This document shows positions 26,485 through 34,804 of a DNA stretch of 64,000 nt, piece after piece (the first letter of the stretch is position 1; each line of letters opens with the position of its first letter). The position numbers and the translations under genes are program-made. The notes beneath the pieces were generated by a model. That model made no database searches and had not been told where the DNA came from. It saw only the letters and a list, made by a program, of their open reading frames with translations. Source of the DNA: Gammaproteobacteria bacterium (GTDB taxonomy: Bacteria > Pseudomonadota > Gammaproteobacteria > Pseudomonadales > Pseudohongiellaceae); assembly GCA_009922595.1 (NCBI GenBank), contig RFVC01000008.1:1-64000 (forward strand). The letters run 5' to 3'.

Positions 26485-27186
26485 CTAGGGGCTGCTCTGC
26501 CTAGAACTCAGTTCGGTTTCATGACGCTTGATTAGTCGCTGCACAGTTTTGAAACTGACTGGCATCATGGGTGTGCTGACTTCAGCCGAGATAGCACGAA
26601 GAGACTTGCCCAGCTTTTTCATTTCCAGGATCTTTTTCAATACGCGCTGTTCCATGGGGTTTTCGATCAGGCGTCCATTGGAATGGATCATGTAGCCAAA
26701 TGGTCGGCTGCCACCAAGAAAACGTCCTTTCTTGCGCTGGCTTTGCTTCACTGTCTTGATGCGTTCAGTAGAACGCCGTTTTTCAAGACTGTGAAACACC
26801 TTCAGTACATCATTAAATTGAGGAGTCATGTCAGCGTCGGTGACATCCCCATCAAGATCTACGACGATCAGTTTCACATTGCGTTTTTTCAGCTCCTGAA
26901 GCGTATTCACCATATCATCACAGTTGCTGAAAATACGCTCTAACGTGCAAACCAGGAGAATGTCACCAGTTTCAAGACGCTTAAGCAATTCCCTTCCCTG
27001 CGGCCTCTTGGCCAGACTTACATTCCATCTCTGATTTTCGTCAATAAAACGTTCATTGACCTTCATGCCCTCACCGAGAGCATAGGTTTGGAGGCGAAGG
27101 TCTTCCTTTTCGAGAATGGTTTCAAGTTCTTGTAACGATTCCAGGCATTCAATCTGAGATGTGCGGGTATAGCTGTAAACCGACAT
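26485..27186 (-). CDS. Serine recombinase (resolvase/invertase family), catalytic Arg replaced
   Basis: The 233-residue protein has an N-terminal resolvase-type catalytic domain (about 3-145) and a helix-turn-helix-containing C-terminal part (about 150-225, with SLRAISAEVS). Arg8 and Ser10 (YTRTS) match the catalytic Arg-x-Ser, and RP at 61-62 and Arg84 (LERIF) are kept. The second arginine of the usual D-R-x-x-R motif is Ser87. That residue contacts the scissile phosphate in characterised resolvases, so activity is doubtful or altered. It stands alone between nuoN and lolC with no transposon features. GGAG lies seven bases before the ATG, right after a perfect dyad. Confidence 0.85.
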   Translation of the reverse strand: MSVYSYTRTSQIECLESLQELETILEKEDLRLQTYALGEGMKVNERFIDENQRWNVSLAKRPQGRELLKRLETGDILLVCTLERIFSNCDDMVNTLQELKKRNVKLIVVDLDGDVTDADMTPQFNDVLKVFHSLEKRRSTERIKTVKQSQRKKGRFLGGSRPFGYMIHSNGRLIENPMEQRVLKKILEMKKLGKSLRAISAEVSTPMMPVSFKTVQRLIKRHETELSSRQSSP

Positions 27187-27198
27187 AACGGGACTCCG

Positions 27199-27237
27199 GG
27201 TCAGTCAGCCTGGAGCATCCCAATGCCCTGACTGACC
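27199..27237. repeat. Perfect 10-bp inverted repeat just upstream of the recombinase gene
   Basis: GGTCAGTCAG (27199-27208) and CTGACTGACC (27228-27237) are exact complements separated by 19 bases. The repeat lies 13 bases before the recombinase ATG and next to its Shine-Dalgarno sequence. It could be an operator for self-repression, a half-site pair of a recombination site, or a hairpin in the leader. I found no second copy elsewhere in the window. Confidence 0.6.
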
Positions 27238-27377
27238 TGTTATTGGTCACTACTACTTTAGCGTGTGGTTATTGTTTTTCTTAATTCCGGAAATATTAGA
27301 TGTGTCTCTGTACGCACAAATAACCAACCGGGGGACGGATTTTAATCACTATGGATTTGTGAATGCAAGCAATCGAT

Positions 27378-27402
27378 AGAAAAAACACTGTTTTCAGTGA
27401 TT
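27378..27402 (-). terminator. Candidate intrinsic terminator downstream of the nuo operon
   Basis: On the minus strand CACTG-AAAA-CAGTG is followed by six T residues. The stem has only five strong pairs but is flanked by A and T runs that extend it with one mismatch. It lies about 150 bases past the nuoN stop and before the recombinase promoter region, so it would separate the two transcripts. Confidence 0.45.
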
Positions 27403-27498
27403 TAATGGTATTGAGGCAGCAGAATTGCTCAATTTTTAAACAGTTAGTGGGAAATCAAGTTGCTTCGCCGAATAGCCTTGCATCTGCAGCGTCACGTC

Positions 27499-27520
27499 TA
27501 GGACAAAAACTGTTGTCCTA
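27499..27520. repeat. 8-bp stem-loop 27 bases after the nuoN stop
   Basis: TAGGACAA and TTGTCCTA form a perfect eight-base stem around a six-base loop, shortly beyond the nuoN stop codon. There is no following U run on either strand, so it is more likely a 3' end-protecting hairpin for the nuo message than a terminator. Confidence 0.4.
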
Positions 27521-27546
27521 CTGGCTTAGTAGGTACCAAGTGAGAG

Positions 27547-29010
27547 TTAAAATGCCGAAGCAAGGTTTTGCAGGGTACTGATCATCGGTGTTGGATAAAC
27601 ACCGAGGTAGATGATGGCGGCTGTCATGGCGAGCATTACAGCATGTACGCCGACCGGCATTGCCGCCGCTGCCCTGTCTTCGCCACTGATATCGGCATTC
27701 TGCAGCATGGTGAAGATCAGGCGCAGGTAATAATAGAGACCAATAGCGCTACCGATGATAAGCATGGTGAGCAGGAACCACAGTTCTCCTTCTACGCCTG
27801 TAGAGAAAATATAAAACTTGCCAATAAAGCCGGCCGTGAGTGGAATCCCAGCAAGTGACAGAAGTACCGTGATAAGAACCGCTGACAGCGACGTGTTGCG
27901 CCAGAACAGACCCCTGAAATCTGCCAGGGTATCGAGTTCGATAGTGCTGTCAGAGATAGCACTGATTACGGCAAATCCGGCCAGCGACATCACAAAATAA
28001 GTCAGCATATAAAAACTTGTTGATTCGACTGATAGTGAATTGCTTACCGAGGCAGCGGCAATGATCACCACGAGAAGATACCCGAGATGAGCGATGGATG
28101 AATAAGCAAACAGGCGTTTAACGTTGGTCTGCAGGACCGCGAGCAGGTTGCCCAGTATCATCGAGGCAGCCGCCATGAACGTCAGCACAGCAAGCACAGC
28201 ATTAAATTCAAGCGCATTGGAAGCCAGAATTAGGCGCAGCGTCACAGCAAGCATAGCCGCTTTTGAAACAGTGGCCAGGTAAGCCGTAACGGGTACTGGC
28301 GCACCTTCGTATACATCCGGAGTCCAGATATGTAATGGCACTAGCGATAACTTGAATGCCGCACCGGCAACAATCATTAGTACGCCCATAATAAACATCG
28401 GTCCGGGGCCGCCTACTGCTTCGAGAGCAGACGGAATCTCATCAAAGCCGAGTGTGCCGATATAGGCATAGAGCAAGGCAATACCAAACAATGTAATGCC
28501 AGAGGCCAGCGCGGAGAGAATGAGGTACTTTATGCCAGCTTCCAGAGGAAACTTGGATGCCTTGGCATCATGCACTGTATAAGCAATCATGGCATAGAGA
28601 CTCACCCCGAGCATTTCCATGCCGATCAGCATGGACACAAAGTGGCTGCTGCAGGCCAATACCACTGCACCTAGCGTTGCGGTCATCAGCAGGATATAAA
28701 ATTCCTCATTCGGTGATTCGTGCGTCTTAAAATACGGGTACGCCAACAAGGCCACTCCTATTGCCCCCACGATAATCAGATTTGAGAAGAACAGGCTGTA
28801 TTCATCGATCAGCAGCAGTTGTGTCGCCTCGAAAGGCAAGACAGGCTCGATTAGAACGAAAGTCATTAGCGAGGCAAACAGACCAAAAACCGTCAGCCCG
28901 CAGACAATCGCATGGTTGCGTTTGAATGCAGCAGTCACCATCACCACAACCGCACTGGCTGTGAGCATGATAATCTGCATCAAATCAATTATGAGATTGT
29001 TATATTGCAT
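27547..29010 (-). CDS. nuoN: NADH-quinone oxidoreductase subunit N
   Basis: NuoN is one of the three antiporter-like proton-pumping subunits in the membrane arm of complex I. The 487-residue protein has about 14 hydrophobic segments. The conserved lysine region is visible as AGAAFKLSLVPLHIWTPDVYEGAP, followed by VKRLFAYSSIAHLGYLL. It is the last gene of the nuo operon, 45 bases after nuoM, and stem-loops follow its stop codon. Confidence 0.96.
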   Translation of the reverse strand: MQYNNLIIDLMQIIMLTASAVVVMVTAAFKRNHAIVCGLTVFGLFASLMTFVLIEPVLPFEATQLLLIDEYSLFFSNLIIVGAIGVALLAYPYFKTHESPNEEFYILLMTATLGAVVLACSSHFVSMLIGMEMLGVSLYAMIAYTVHDAKASKFPLEAGIKYLILSALASGITLFGIALLYAYIGTLGFDEIPSALEAVGGPGPMFIMGVLMIVAGAAFKLSLVPLHIWTPDVYEGAPVPVTAYLATVSKAAMLAVTLRLILASNALEFNAVLAVLTFMAAASMILGNLLAVLQTNVKRLFAYSSIAHLGYLLVVIIAAASVSNSLSVESTSFYMLTYFVMSLAGFAVISAISDSTIELDTLADFRGLFWRNTSLSAVLITVLLSLAGIPLTAGFIGKFYIFSTGVEGELWFLLTMLIIGSAIGLYYYLRLIFTMLQNADISGEDRAAAAMPVGVHAVMLAMTAAIIYLGVYPTPMISTLQNLASAF

Positions 29011-29055
29011 AGTAACTGTCTAGTTCCTGTAAATTTGGCTATGGTGCTGTGGGCT

Positions 29056-30558
29056 CTAGTCAAAGAAAGGCACACCGAGCGATCTCAGCGTTGGCTCGGA
29101 CATTTCCAGCATTGACTGGGGATACATTCCCATCCACAAGAGGCCAATCATCATCAGGCCGAAGCAAATCATTTCTACCTTCGTAAGATCCTTCACGACT
29201 AGGTTATTCTTATTCTCACCATGAAAAACCTTCTGAATCACGATCAGGGAGTACACAGCAGCTACGACCATACCAATAGCCGCTAACGCAGCCGCAACAG
29301 GACTGATCCTGAAGCTGCCAAGCAGCACAAGAAACTCACCTATGAAGTTGCCAAGACCCGGCATTCCAACAGCGGCTACTGTAAAGAACAGTGCCATGAA
29401 GCCCATTTTAGGTGCGGCGCCCCATAATCCACCCATCTGATCCATCTGCCTGGTATGAATACGATGCTGCAGCCCTCCGGCCAGCATAAAGAGCGCGGCA
29501 GCGCTGAAACCGTGTGCCAGCATTGTCATCACAGCGCCCTGCACACCCTGTGAGGTCCAGGCATAAACACCGAGCATGACAAATCCCATGTGGCTGACAG
29601 AGGTGTAGGCAATCAGACGCTTGAGGTCGTTCTGGGCAAAGGCCACTTTAGCGGTGTACAGAATACTGATTACACCCAGCAGCATTGCCGTGGGGGCAAA
29701 GGCCATGCTTTCCGTTGGGAACAGCGGCACGGTAAAACGTATTAATCCGTATGCGCCCGTTTTAAGCAGGATGCCGGCCAGGATCACCGAGCCTGCGGTC
29801 GGCGCTTGTGAGTGAGCGTCCGGCAGCCAGTTGTGAATAGGCACAGACGGCAGTTTCGTGGCAAATGCCAGGAAGAACCCAAGCATTACCCAGAATCCGA
29901 ACGCATCCGGTATTTCTGTGCCTAGGAGGTCAAAGTAGCTAAACGTGATTTCACCGGCGGCCTGGTAGTTGAAGAAGACAAGCACTAGGATAGCCAGCAG
30001 CATGAGCATGCCGCTTACCTGCGTAAAGATGAAGAATTTCATCGCCGCATATTCCTTGTTCTCATGTCCCCATATCGCAATGATGAAATACATCGGAATC
30101 AGCATGACTTCCCAGAAGAAGAAAAACAGGAACAGGTCCAGTGCGGTGAACACACCGATCACTCCGGCAAGCGTCCACAGCAGGTTAAAGTAAAAGAATC
30201 CCGTGCGTTCCTTGATTTCATGCCAGGCCGAACCCAGCGACATCAGTCCTAGGAAAACGGTTAGCGTAACCAACAGCAAGCCAAGGCCGTCGACGCCAAA
30301 TATAAATGAAATACCAAACCGGGGAATCCATTCGGCCGTTGACAGCACTAGCCATTCCCCCGGCTGACCAAGGTCTGAGGAAGAAATTGGCTCGAGCCCC
30401 AGGGCACCGGGTGCAACCAGCATCAGGATCACCAGGAACAGGTCCAGTACTATGGTTGCCAGGGCAATGACCCGCGGCAGCTCTGAATTACTTTTTTCAG
30501 AGAGCCAGGCGCCGATACCGCCTATGAAAAGGATCCCGATTAACCACTCTAGGATCAT
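29056..30558 (-). CDS. nuoM: NADH-quinone oxidoreductase subunit M
   Basis: NuoM is an antiporter-like proton-pumping subunit of complex I. The 500 residues contain about 14 membrane helices. Key segments are FFFFWEVMLIPMYFII with the conserved membrane glutamate, ATKLPSVPIHNWLPDAHSQA with the pumping lysine and histidine, and DLKRLIAYTSVSHMGFV. The ATG overlaps the nuoL stop by four bases, so the two large subunits are translationally coupled. Confidence 0.97.
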   Translation of the reverse strand: MILEWLIGILFIGGIGAWLSEKSNSELPRVIALATIVLDLFLVILMLVAPGALGLEPISSSDLGQPGEWLVLSTAEWIPRFGISFIFGVDGLGLLLVTLTVFLGLMSLGSAWHEIKERTGFFYFNLLWTLAGVIGVFTALDLFLFFFFWEVMLIPMYFIIAIWGHENKEYAAMKFFIFTQVSGMLMLLAILVLVFFNYQAAGEITFSYFDLLGTEIPDAFGFWVMLGFFLAFATKLPSVPIHNWLPDAHSQAPTAGSVILAGILLKTGAYGLIRFTVPLFPTESMAFAPTAMLLGVISILYTAKVAFAQNDLKRLIAYTSVSHMGFVMLGVYAWTSQGVQGAVMTMLAHGFSAAALFMLAGGLQHRIHTRQMDQMGGLWGAAPKMGFMALFFTVAAVGMPGLGNFIGEFLVLLGSFRISPVAAALAAIGMVVAAVYSLIVIQKVFHGENKNNLVVKDLTKVEMICFGLMMIGLLWMGMYPQSMLEMSEPTLRSLGVPFFD

Positions 30559-32390
30559 AGCACTACTCCTATTGTGATCAGGATAAGAAGACCGAAGGCA
30601 ACCGTTGTCGCATACCAGCGCAGCTGCCCGGTCTGAGTTTCGCTCATAACGTTGTGGCAGAAGCGCACCAGACTCGCTGTGCCGTTATAAATCAGGTCAA
30701 TGAAATCATTCCTGTTGAAATTGGCCAGCCATGTGTAAGGCGTCACTATAATCTTGTCGTACAGCCAGTCCATTCCCCACTGGGTAAACCAGAAGCGATG
30801 CAGAGACGCGCCAATACCGGACTCGGTAAGCTTGTCTGTATCAATTTTGCCTTTGATGAATACCCACCACGCAGCGACAAAACCAAGCATTGGCAGCAGG
30901 ATCATCGCGGCCTGGGCCATCACTGAGGGATGGTGCTCCTCCATATGAGGGAACACTTCTTCGACAGGGATATGAATCAGCCCAGAGAAGATCGCACCAA
31001 CGGCCAGCAGTACAAGAGGACCTTGCAAATGCAGCCCCATGACTTCATGGCCATCATGGGTTTTCTTGCCGTAAAAGACGAGGAAGTAAAGCCTGAAACT
31101 GTAGAGATAGGTCATGACTGCGCCAAGCATACCGGCGAGAAACAGTATGAAGCCGCCGTCATGGTTTTCCAGCGCAGAGGCCAGAATTTCTTCTTTTGAG
31201 AAGAAGCCGGAGAAACCCGGAAATGCCACCAGTCCCAAAGTGCCGATCAGGAAAAGTGCGTGTGACCATGGGAGGTCCTTGCGCAGACCGCCCATTTTAA
31301 AAATATCCTGCTCGTGATGCATCGCCAGAATGATTGACCCGGCGGTAAGGAACAGCAGCGCCTTGAAGAAGGCATGCGTCATCAGGTGGAAAATAGCGCT
31401 ACTCCAGGCCCCAATACCAAGGGCTAGGAACATATAGCCGATCTGGCTGACTGTTGAGAAAGCAAGGACCTTCTTGATGTCACTTTGCGTTAAGGCGGTG
31501 AAGCCCGCCATTAGCAGCGTAATCGCACCAATTACACCTACAAGGTACTGCACTTCAGGAGCCAAGAGGTAAAGCACGTGGGTACGGGCGATCAGGTAAA
31601 CACCCGCTGTGACCATCGTGGCGGCATGGATAAGTGCCGATATTGGCGTTGGACCGGCCATTGCGTCGGGCAGCCAGGTCTGCAACGGCAGCTGTGCAGA
31701 CTTACCTACAGCGCCGCCAAGAAGCAGTAATGTCACGGCCGTCGCAATGCCTGAGCCTACTATCCATTCAGATTCTGCATTAAGCATTGACTCCTGAATA
31801 TTGAGACTGCCTGTGCTGACAAAAAGCAGGAACAGGCCAAGGGCCATGAAGGCATCCCCAACTCTGGTCATGACAAAGGCTTTACGGGCACAGTAGCCGT
31901 TGTTCGGGTCGGTATACCAGAATCCGATCAGCAGGTAGGAGCACAGACCAACACCTTCCCATCCCATGAAGAGAAGTACTAGGTTATCGGCCAGCACCAG
32001 GATAAGCATGGCTGATACGAACAGATTCATGTAGGAGAAGAATCGGGCAAAACTGGGATCACCATTCATGTAGCCGGTAGCATAAACATGAATGAGAAAG
32101 CCGATACCGGTGATGACATACATCATCACCAGCGATACGCCATCAAGGTAAAGCGTGAAACCGACTTCAAAGTCGCCTACGGACATCCACGTCCACAATG
32201 TCTGCGAATACGAATTAATATCAGCGGAAAGGAAACTTGTACCCGCCAGTAGAGCAACCAGGAATGACAAGCCGATAGAGCCCGCGCCAACGATACCGGC
32301 AGGACGCTGCGGCAGCTTGCCAAATGTCAGGGTGAGAATCAGAAACCCGATAAACGGGATAACTGGCACCAACCACAAAATATCTAACAT
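30555..32390 (-). CDS. nuoL: NADH-quinone oxidoreductase subunit L
   Basis: NuoL is the distal antiporter-like subunit of complex I. Its C-terminal extension forms the long lateral helix along the membrane arm, here from about residue 510 to the end. At 611 residues it has the E. coli size. The conserved parts include LLFMGWEGVGLCSYLLIGFWY, GKSAQLPLQTWLPDAMAGPTP and IKKVLAFSTVSQIGYMF. It lies 25 bases after nuoK. Confidence 0.97.
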   Translation of the reverse strand: MLDILWLVPVIPFIGFLILTLTFGKLPQRPAGIVGAGSIGLSFLVALLAGTSFLSADINSYSQTLWTWMSVGDFEVGFTLYLDGVSLVMMYVITGIGFLIHVYATGYMNGDPSFARFFSYMNLFVSAMLILVLADNLVLLFMGWEGVGLCSYLLIGFWYTDPNNGYCARKAFVMTRVGDAFMALGLFLLFVSTGSLNIQESMLNAESEWIVGSGIATAVTLLLLGGAVGKSAQLPLQTWLPDAMAGPTPISALIHAATMVTAGVYLIARTHVLYLLAPEVQYLVGVIGAITLLMAGFTALTQSDIKKVLAFSTVSQIGYMFLALGIGAWSSAIFHLMTHAFFKALLFLTAGSIILAMHHEQDIFKMGGLRKDLPWSHALFLIGTLGLVAFPGFSGFFSKEEILASALENHDGGFILFLAGMLGAVMTYLYSFRLYFLVFYGKKTHDGHEVMGLHLQGPLVLLAVGAIFSGLIHIPVEEVFPHMEEHHPSVMAQAAMILLPMLGFVAAWWVFIKGKIDTDKLTESGIGASLHRFWFTQWGMDWLYDKIIVTPYTWLANFNRNDFIDLIYNGTASLVRFCHNVMSETQTGQLRWYATTVAFGLLILITIGVVL

Positions 32391-32415
32391 AGTCTAAATT
32401 CCCTACTCGCCCCGA

Positions 32416-32745
32416 TCAGCCTTTCATGTCGCCCAGGATATTAATATCCAGGGTTTTACGCTTGTGAAAGAACTGCAGCACAAGACCAAGTGCAACGGCT
32501 ACCTCAGCAGCAGCCAGACTAAGAATCATGAGAAACATGATCTGTCCGTCTACCTGTCCCCAACGGGATGCCGCTACGACAAAAGCCAGGCCTGTCGCAT
32601 TCAGCATGATTTCCAGTGACATCAGGATGAAAACCAGGTTGCGCCTTGTCAGCACTCCGATCATCCCGAGCATAAACAGAATTGCTGCGAGCAGTAGTCC
32701 ATGCTCCATAGGAACAGCCTGCATGGTAATCATGGGCATTTCCAT
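32416..32745 (-). CDS. nuoK: NADH-quinone oxidoreductase subunit K
   Basis: NuoK is a small three-helix subunit of the proton-pumping membrane arm. The conserved membrane glutamates are in LMSLEIMLNATG and SLAAAEVAVALGL. The 109 residues are about nine longer than usual, because the start is at ATG 32745, which has GGGAG nine bases upstream. Internal ATGs, such as the one before EHGLLLAA at 32709, would give the classical length. The supported ribosome-binding site favours the longer form. Confidence 0.93.
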   Translation of the reverse strand: MEMPMITMQAVPMEHGLLLAAILFMLGMIGVLTRRNLVFILMSLEIMLNATGLAFVVAASRWGQVDGQIMFLMILSLAAAEVAVALGLVLQFFHKRKTLDINILGDMKG

Positions 32746-32790
32746 TAGTGCAATTCTCCCTGATGAGTTTTAGTTCTTATTCTTTTCATA

Positions 32791-33273
32791 CTATTTACGC
32801 GCCAGGTGATAGGCACCCACCAGCCCTGCAAGCAGCAGCATTGAAGCCAGTTCTACGGCAAGTACGTAAGGTCCAAACAAAGCGGCCCCCACTTCCTTGG
32901 CGCCAACTACGGTATGGGCCATTTCTTCCTGCTGAACATTGATGGCATAAAGCACCTCTGCCAGCAGCGGGATCGCCAGTATGGTTGGCCCTACCCAAAT
33001 TGAGGGGACCAGCCAGGCTTTTTCCTGGTCTTCGGTCACCTGACCCAGGTTGAGCATCATCACGACGAAGAGAAACATCACCATGATGGCGCCGGCATAA
33101 ACAATCACTTCAAGTGCTGCAGCAAATGGAGCGCCAAGCGTATAAAAGATCACGGCTATGGCCAGCAATGAAACAATGAAGTAAAGCAAGGCATGCACGA
33201 TGTTAGTCCGCGTGATTACCATCAGCGTGGCCAGGATAGCGATAATGGCATTGCCGTAAAAAAGCACGCTCAT
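32791..33273 (-). CDS. nuoJ: NADH-quinone oxidoreductase subunit J
   Basis: NuoJ is a five-helix membrane subunit whose third helix carries the conserved tyrosine involved in coupling quinone reduction to pumping, here in [20 protein letters not shown]. The 160-residue length is slightly below E. coli NuoJ (184), mainly in the C-terminal tail. The ATG overlaps the nuoI stop by four bases. Confidence 0.95.
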   Translation of the reverse strand: MSVLFYGNAIIAILATLMVITRTNIVHALLYFIVSLLAIAVIFYTLGAPFAAALEVIVYAGAIMVMFLFVVMMLNLGQVTEDQEKAWLVPSIWVGPTILAIPLLAEVLYAINVQQEEMAHTVVGAKEVGAALFGPYVLAVELASMLLLAGLVGAYHLARK

Positions 33274-33818
33274 GGCAGCAGGCTCCTACGATCAGTAGGC
33301 GGCAACTCGTTTCTTGCCTCACCCTTGTCTTTTCCGCCAATGGCCTTGCCGGCAACACGGTAAAAATTGTAATCGTGATACTTACCGGTGCCGTCAATCA
33401 ACATATGTTCTTTTTCCCAGACCATGTCCTGGCGGACGTATTCAGCCATTTCAAAATCAGGCGTCAGCTGAATGGCATGCGTGGGACAGGCTTCCTCACA
33501 GAAACCGCACATGATGCAGCGTGAGAAGTTGATCCGGAAAAACTCCGGGTACCAGCGGCCATCCTCATCTTCTGTTTTCTGCAGGGCGATGCAATCCACC
33601 GGGCAGGCAACAGCACACAGGTTGCAGGCTACGCAACGCTCCTCACCGTCGGGGTCACGGGTCAGGATGATTCTTCCACGCCAGCGCGGAAAGGTATGCG
33701 GTTTTACTTCCGGGTATTCAACAGTATCGGCCTTGTGAAACAGGTGCAGGAAAACCAGCCACAGCGAAACAATCTGCGTCCAGATAATCTTGACCTGATG
33801 GACCAATCCTTTAAGCAT
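33270..33818 (-). CDS. nuoI: NADH-quinone oxidoreductase subunit I
   Basis: NuoI carries the two [4Fe-4S] clusters (N6a, N6b) that lead electrons to cluster N2 in NuoB. The motifs [12 protein letters not shown] (Cys62, 65, 68, 72) and [12 protein letters not shown] (Cys101, 104, 107, 111) are complete. An N-terminal amphipathic helix (about 5-28) lies on the membrane surface. The 182 residues match E. coli NuoI (180). It is two bases after nuoH. Confidence 0.97.
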   Translation of the reverse strand: MLKGLVHQVKIIWTQIVSLWLVFLHLFHKADTVEYPEVKPHTFPRWRGRIILTRDPDGEERCVACNLCAVACPVDCIALQKTEDEDGRWYPEFFRINFSRCIMCGFCEEACPTHAIQLTPDFEMAEYVRQDMVWEKEHMLIDGTGKYHDYNFYRVAGKAIGGKDKGEARNELPPTDRRSLLP

Positions 33819-33820
33819 TA

Positions 33821-34804
33821 TTAACTCCCCTGCGACAGAACAATGGCGCCGGTAATCAACAGATTAATTAGTGACAGTGGCAACATGACCAGCCAGCCAT
33901 AGCTCATCAGCTGGTCATAACGTGGTCTGGCCAGGGCCGCCCTGACCAGGATGAAAAAGATAACGAATGCGCCCACTTTAACGGCCATCCAGAAAAGTCC
34001 GGAAACAATCGGGTTGCCGAACCCCAAGCCAAACGGCGCATGCCACCCACCGAAAAACAGCACTGGAATCAGGCAGGCCATCAGGAGCATTCCGATGTAT
34101 TCACCGACAAAAAACAAACCGAACTTCATGCCCGAATACTCGGTGTTGAATCCGGAAATAATCTCAGCTTCGCCTTCAGGCAGGTCGAATGGCCAGCGAT
34201 GTGATTCAGCCAACGCCGCAACCATGAAAACAATAAAGCCGATAAACTGGGGAATGACATACCAGCCGTCAGCCTGCGCCTCAACAATGCCGCGCAGAGA
34301 AAAACTGTCTGAGAGAATAACGACACCTAGAATTGAAATGCCCATGAAAACTTCATAGGAAATCATCTGGCCAGCAGCACGCAGTCCGCCGAGAAGGGAA
34401 AACTTGTTGTTCGAGGCCAAACCGCCAAGCATGGCCGAATAGGAAGCCAATCCCGCCATGGCCATTACAAACAGCAGGCCGATATTCATATCAATGATAC
34501 CTACGTCCGGCGCAAACGGAATCATGGCAAAGCTTAGCAGCATGACAATCGGAATAATGATTGGCGCGACAACGAAGGTAAGCTTGTCGGCGAATGGCGG
34601 AGTCCAGTCTTCCTTAGTGATCAACTTGATGACGTCAGCAACGGACTGCAGGATACCGAACGGGCCTACCCTGTTAGGACCGAGCCTGTCGTTAAAGAAG
34701 CCGAGAAAGCGGCGTTCAACCCAGATCAACAGCGCAGCCGAGACCAGCACGGTGCCTAGGATCAGCGCGACATTGAGCAATGAGCCAACCTGGAGCGAAA
34801 ACAT
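33821..34804 (-). CDS. nuoH: NADH-quinone oxidoreductase subunit H
   Basis: NuoH connects the peripheral and membrane arms and forms part of the quinone chamber. The 327-residue protein has eight membrane helices. The signature [23 protein letters not shown] at residues 28-50 and the acidic loop [14 protein letters not shown], with the GFNTEYSGM word, are typical. Its ATG overlaps the nuoG stop by one base. Confidence 0.97.
   Translation of the reverse strand: MFSLQVGSLLNVALILGTVLVSAALLIWVERRFLGFFNDRLGPNRVGPFGILQSVADVIKLITKEDWTPPFADKLTFVVAPIIIPIVMLLSFAMIPFAPDVGIIDMNIGLLFVMAMAGLASYSAMLGGLASNNKFSLLGGLRAAGQMISYEVFMGISILGVVILSDSFSLRGIVEAQADGWYVIPQFIGFIVFMVAALAESHRWPFDLPEGEAEIISGFNTEYSGMKFGLFFVGEYIGMLLMACLIPVLFFGGWHAPFGLGFGNPIVSGLFWMAVKVGAFVIFFILVRAALARPRYDQLMSYGWLVMLPLSLINLLITGAIVLSQGS

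Larger units (their letters stand above)
27187..27546. other. Gene-free gap between nuoN and the recombinase
   Basis: This 360-base gap contains the dyad next to the recombinase, a terminator-like hairpin and a second stem-loop, each listed separately. A weak minus-strand promoter (TTGTGC, 16 bases, AATATT) near 27295-27325 could drive the recombinase. The rightward frame at 27363-27581 has no ribosome-binding site and no family resemblance, so I do not count it as a gene. Confidence 0.5.

Noticed and set aside
26381-27546. A transposon or integron around the serine recombinase
   Set aside because: No terminal inverted repeats, target duplications, transposase or cargo genes could be found on either side.
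27363-27581. Rightward 72-codon open frame between the recombinase and nuoN
   Set aside because: No ribosome-binding site, no family resemblance, and its end overlaps the nuoN 3' end on the opposite strand.
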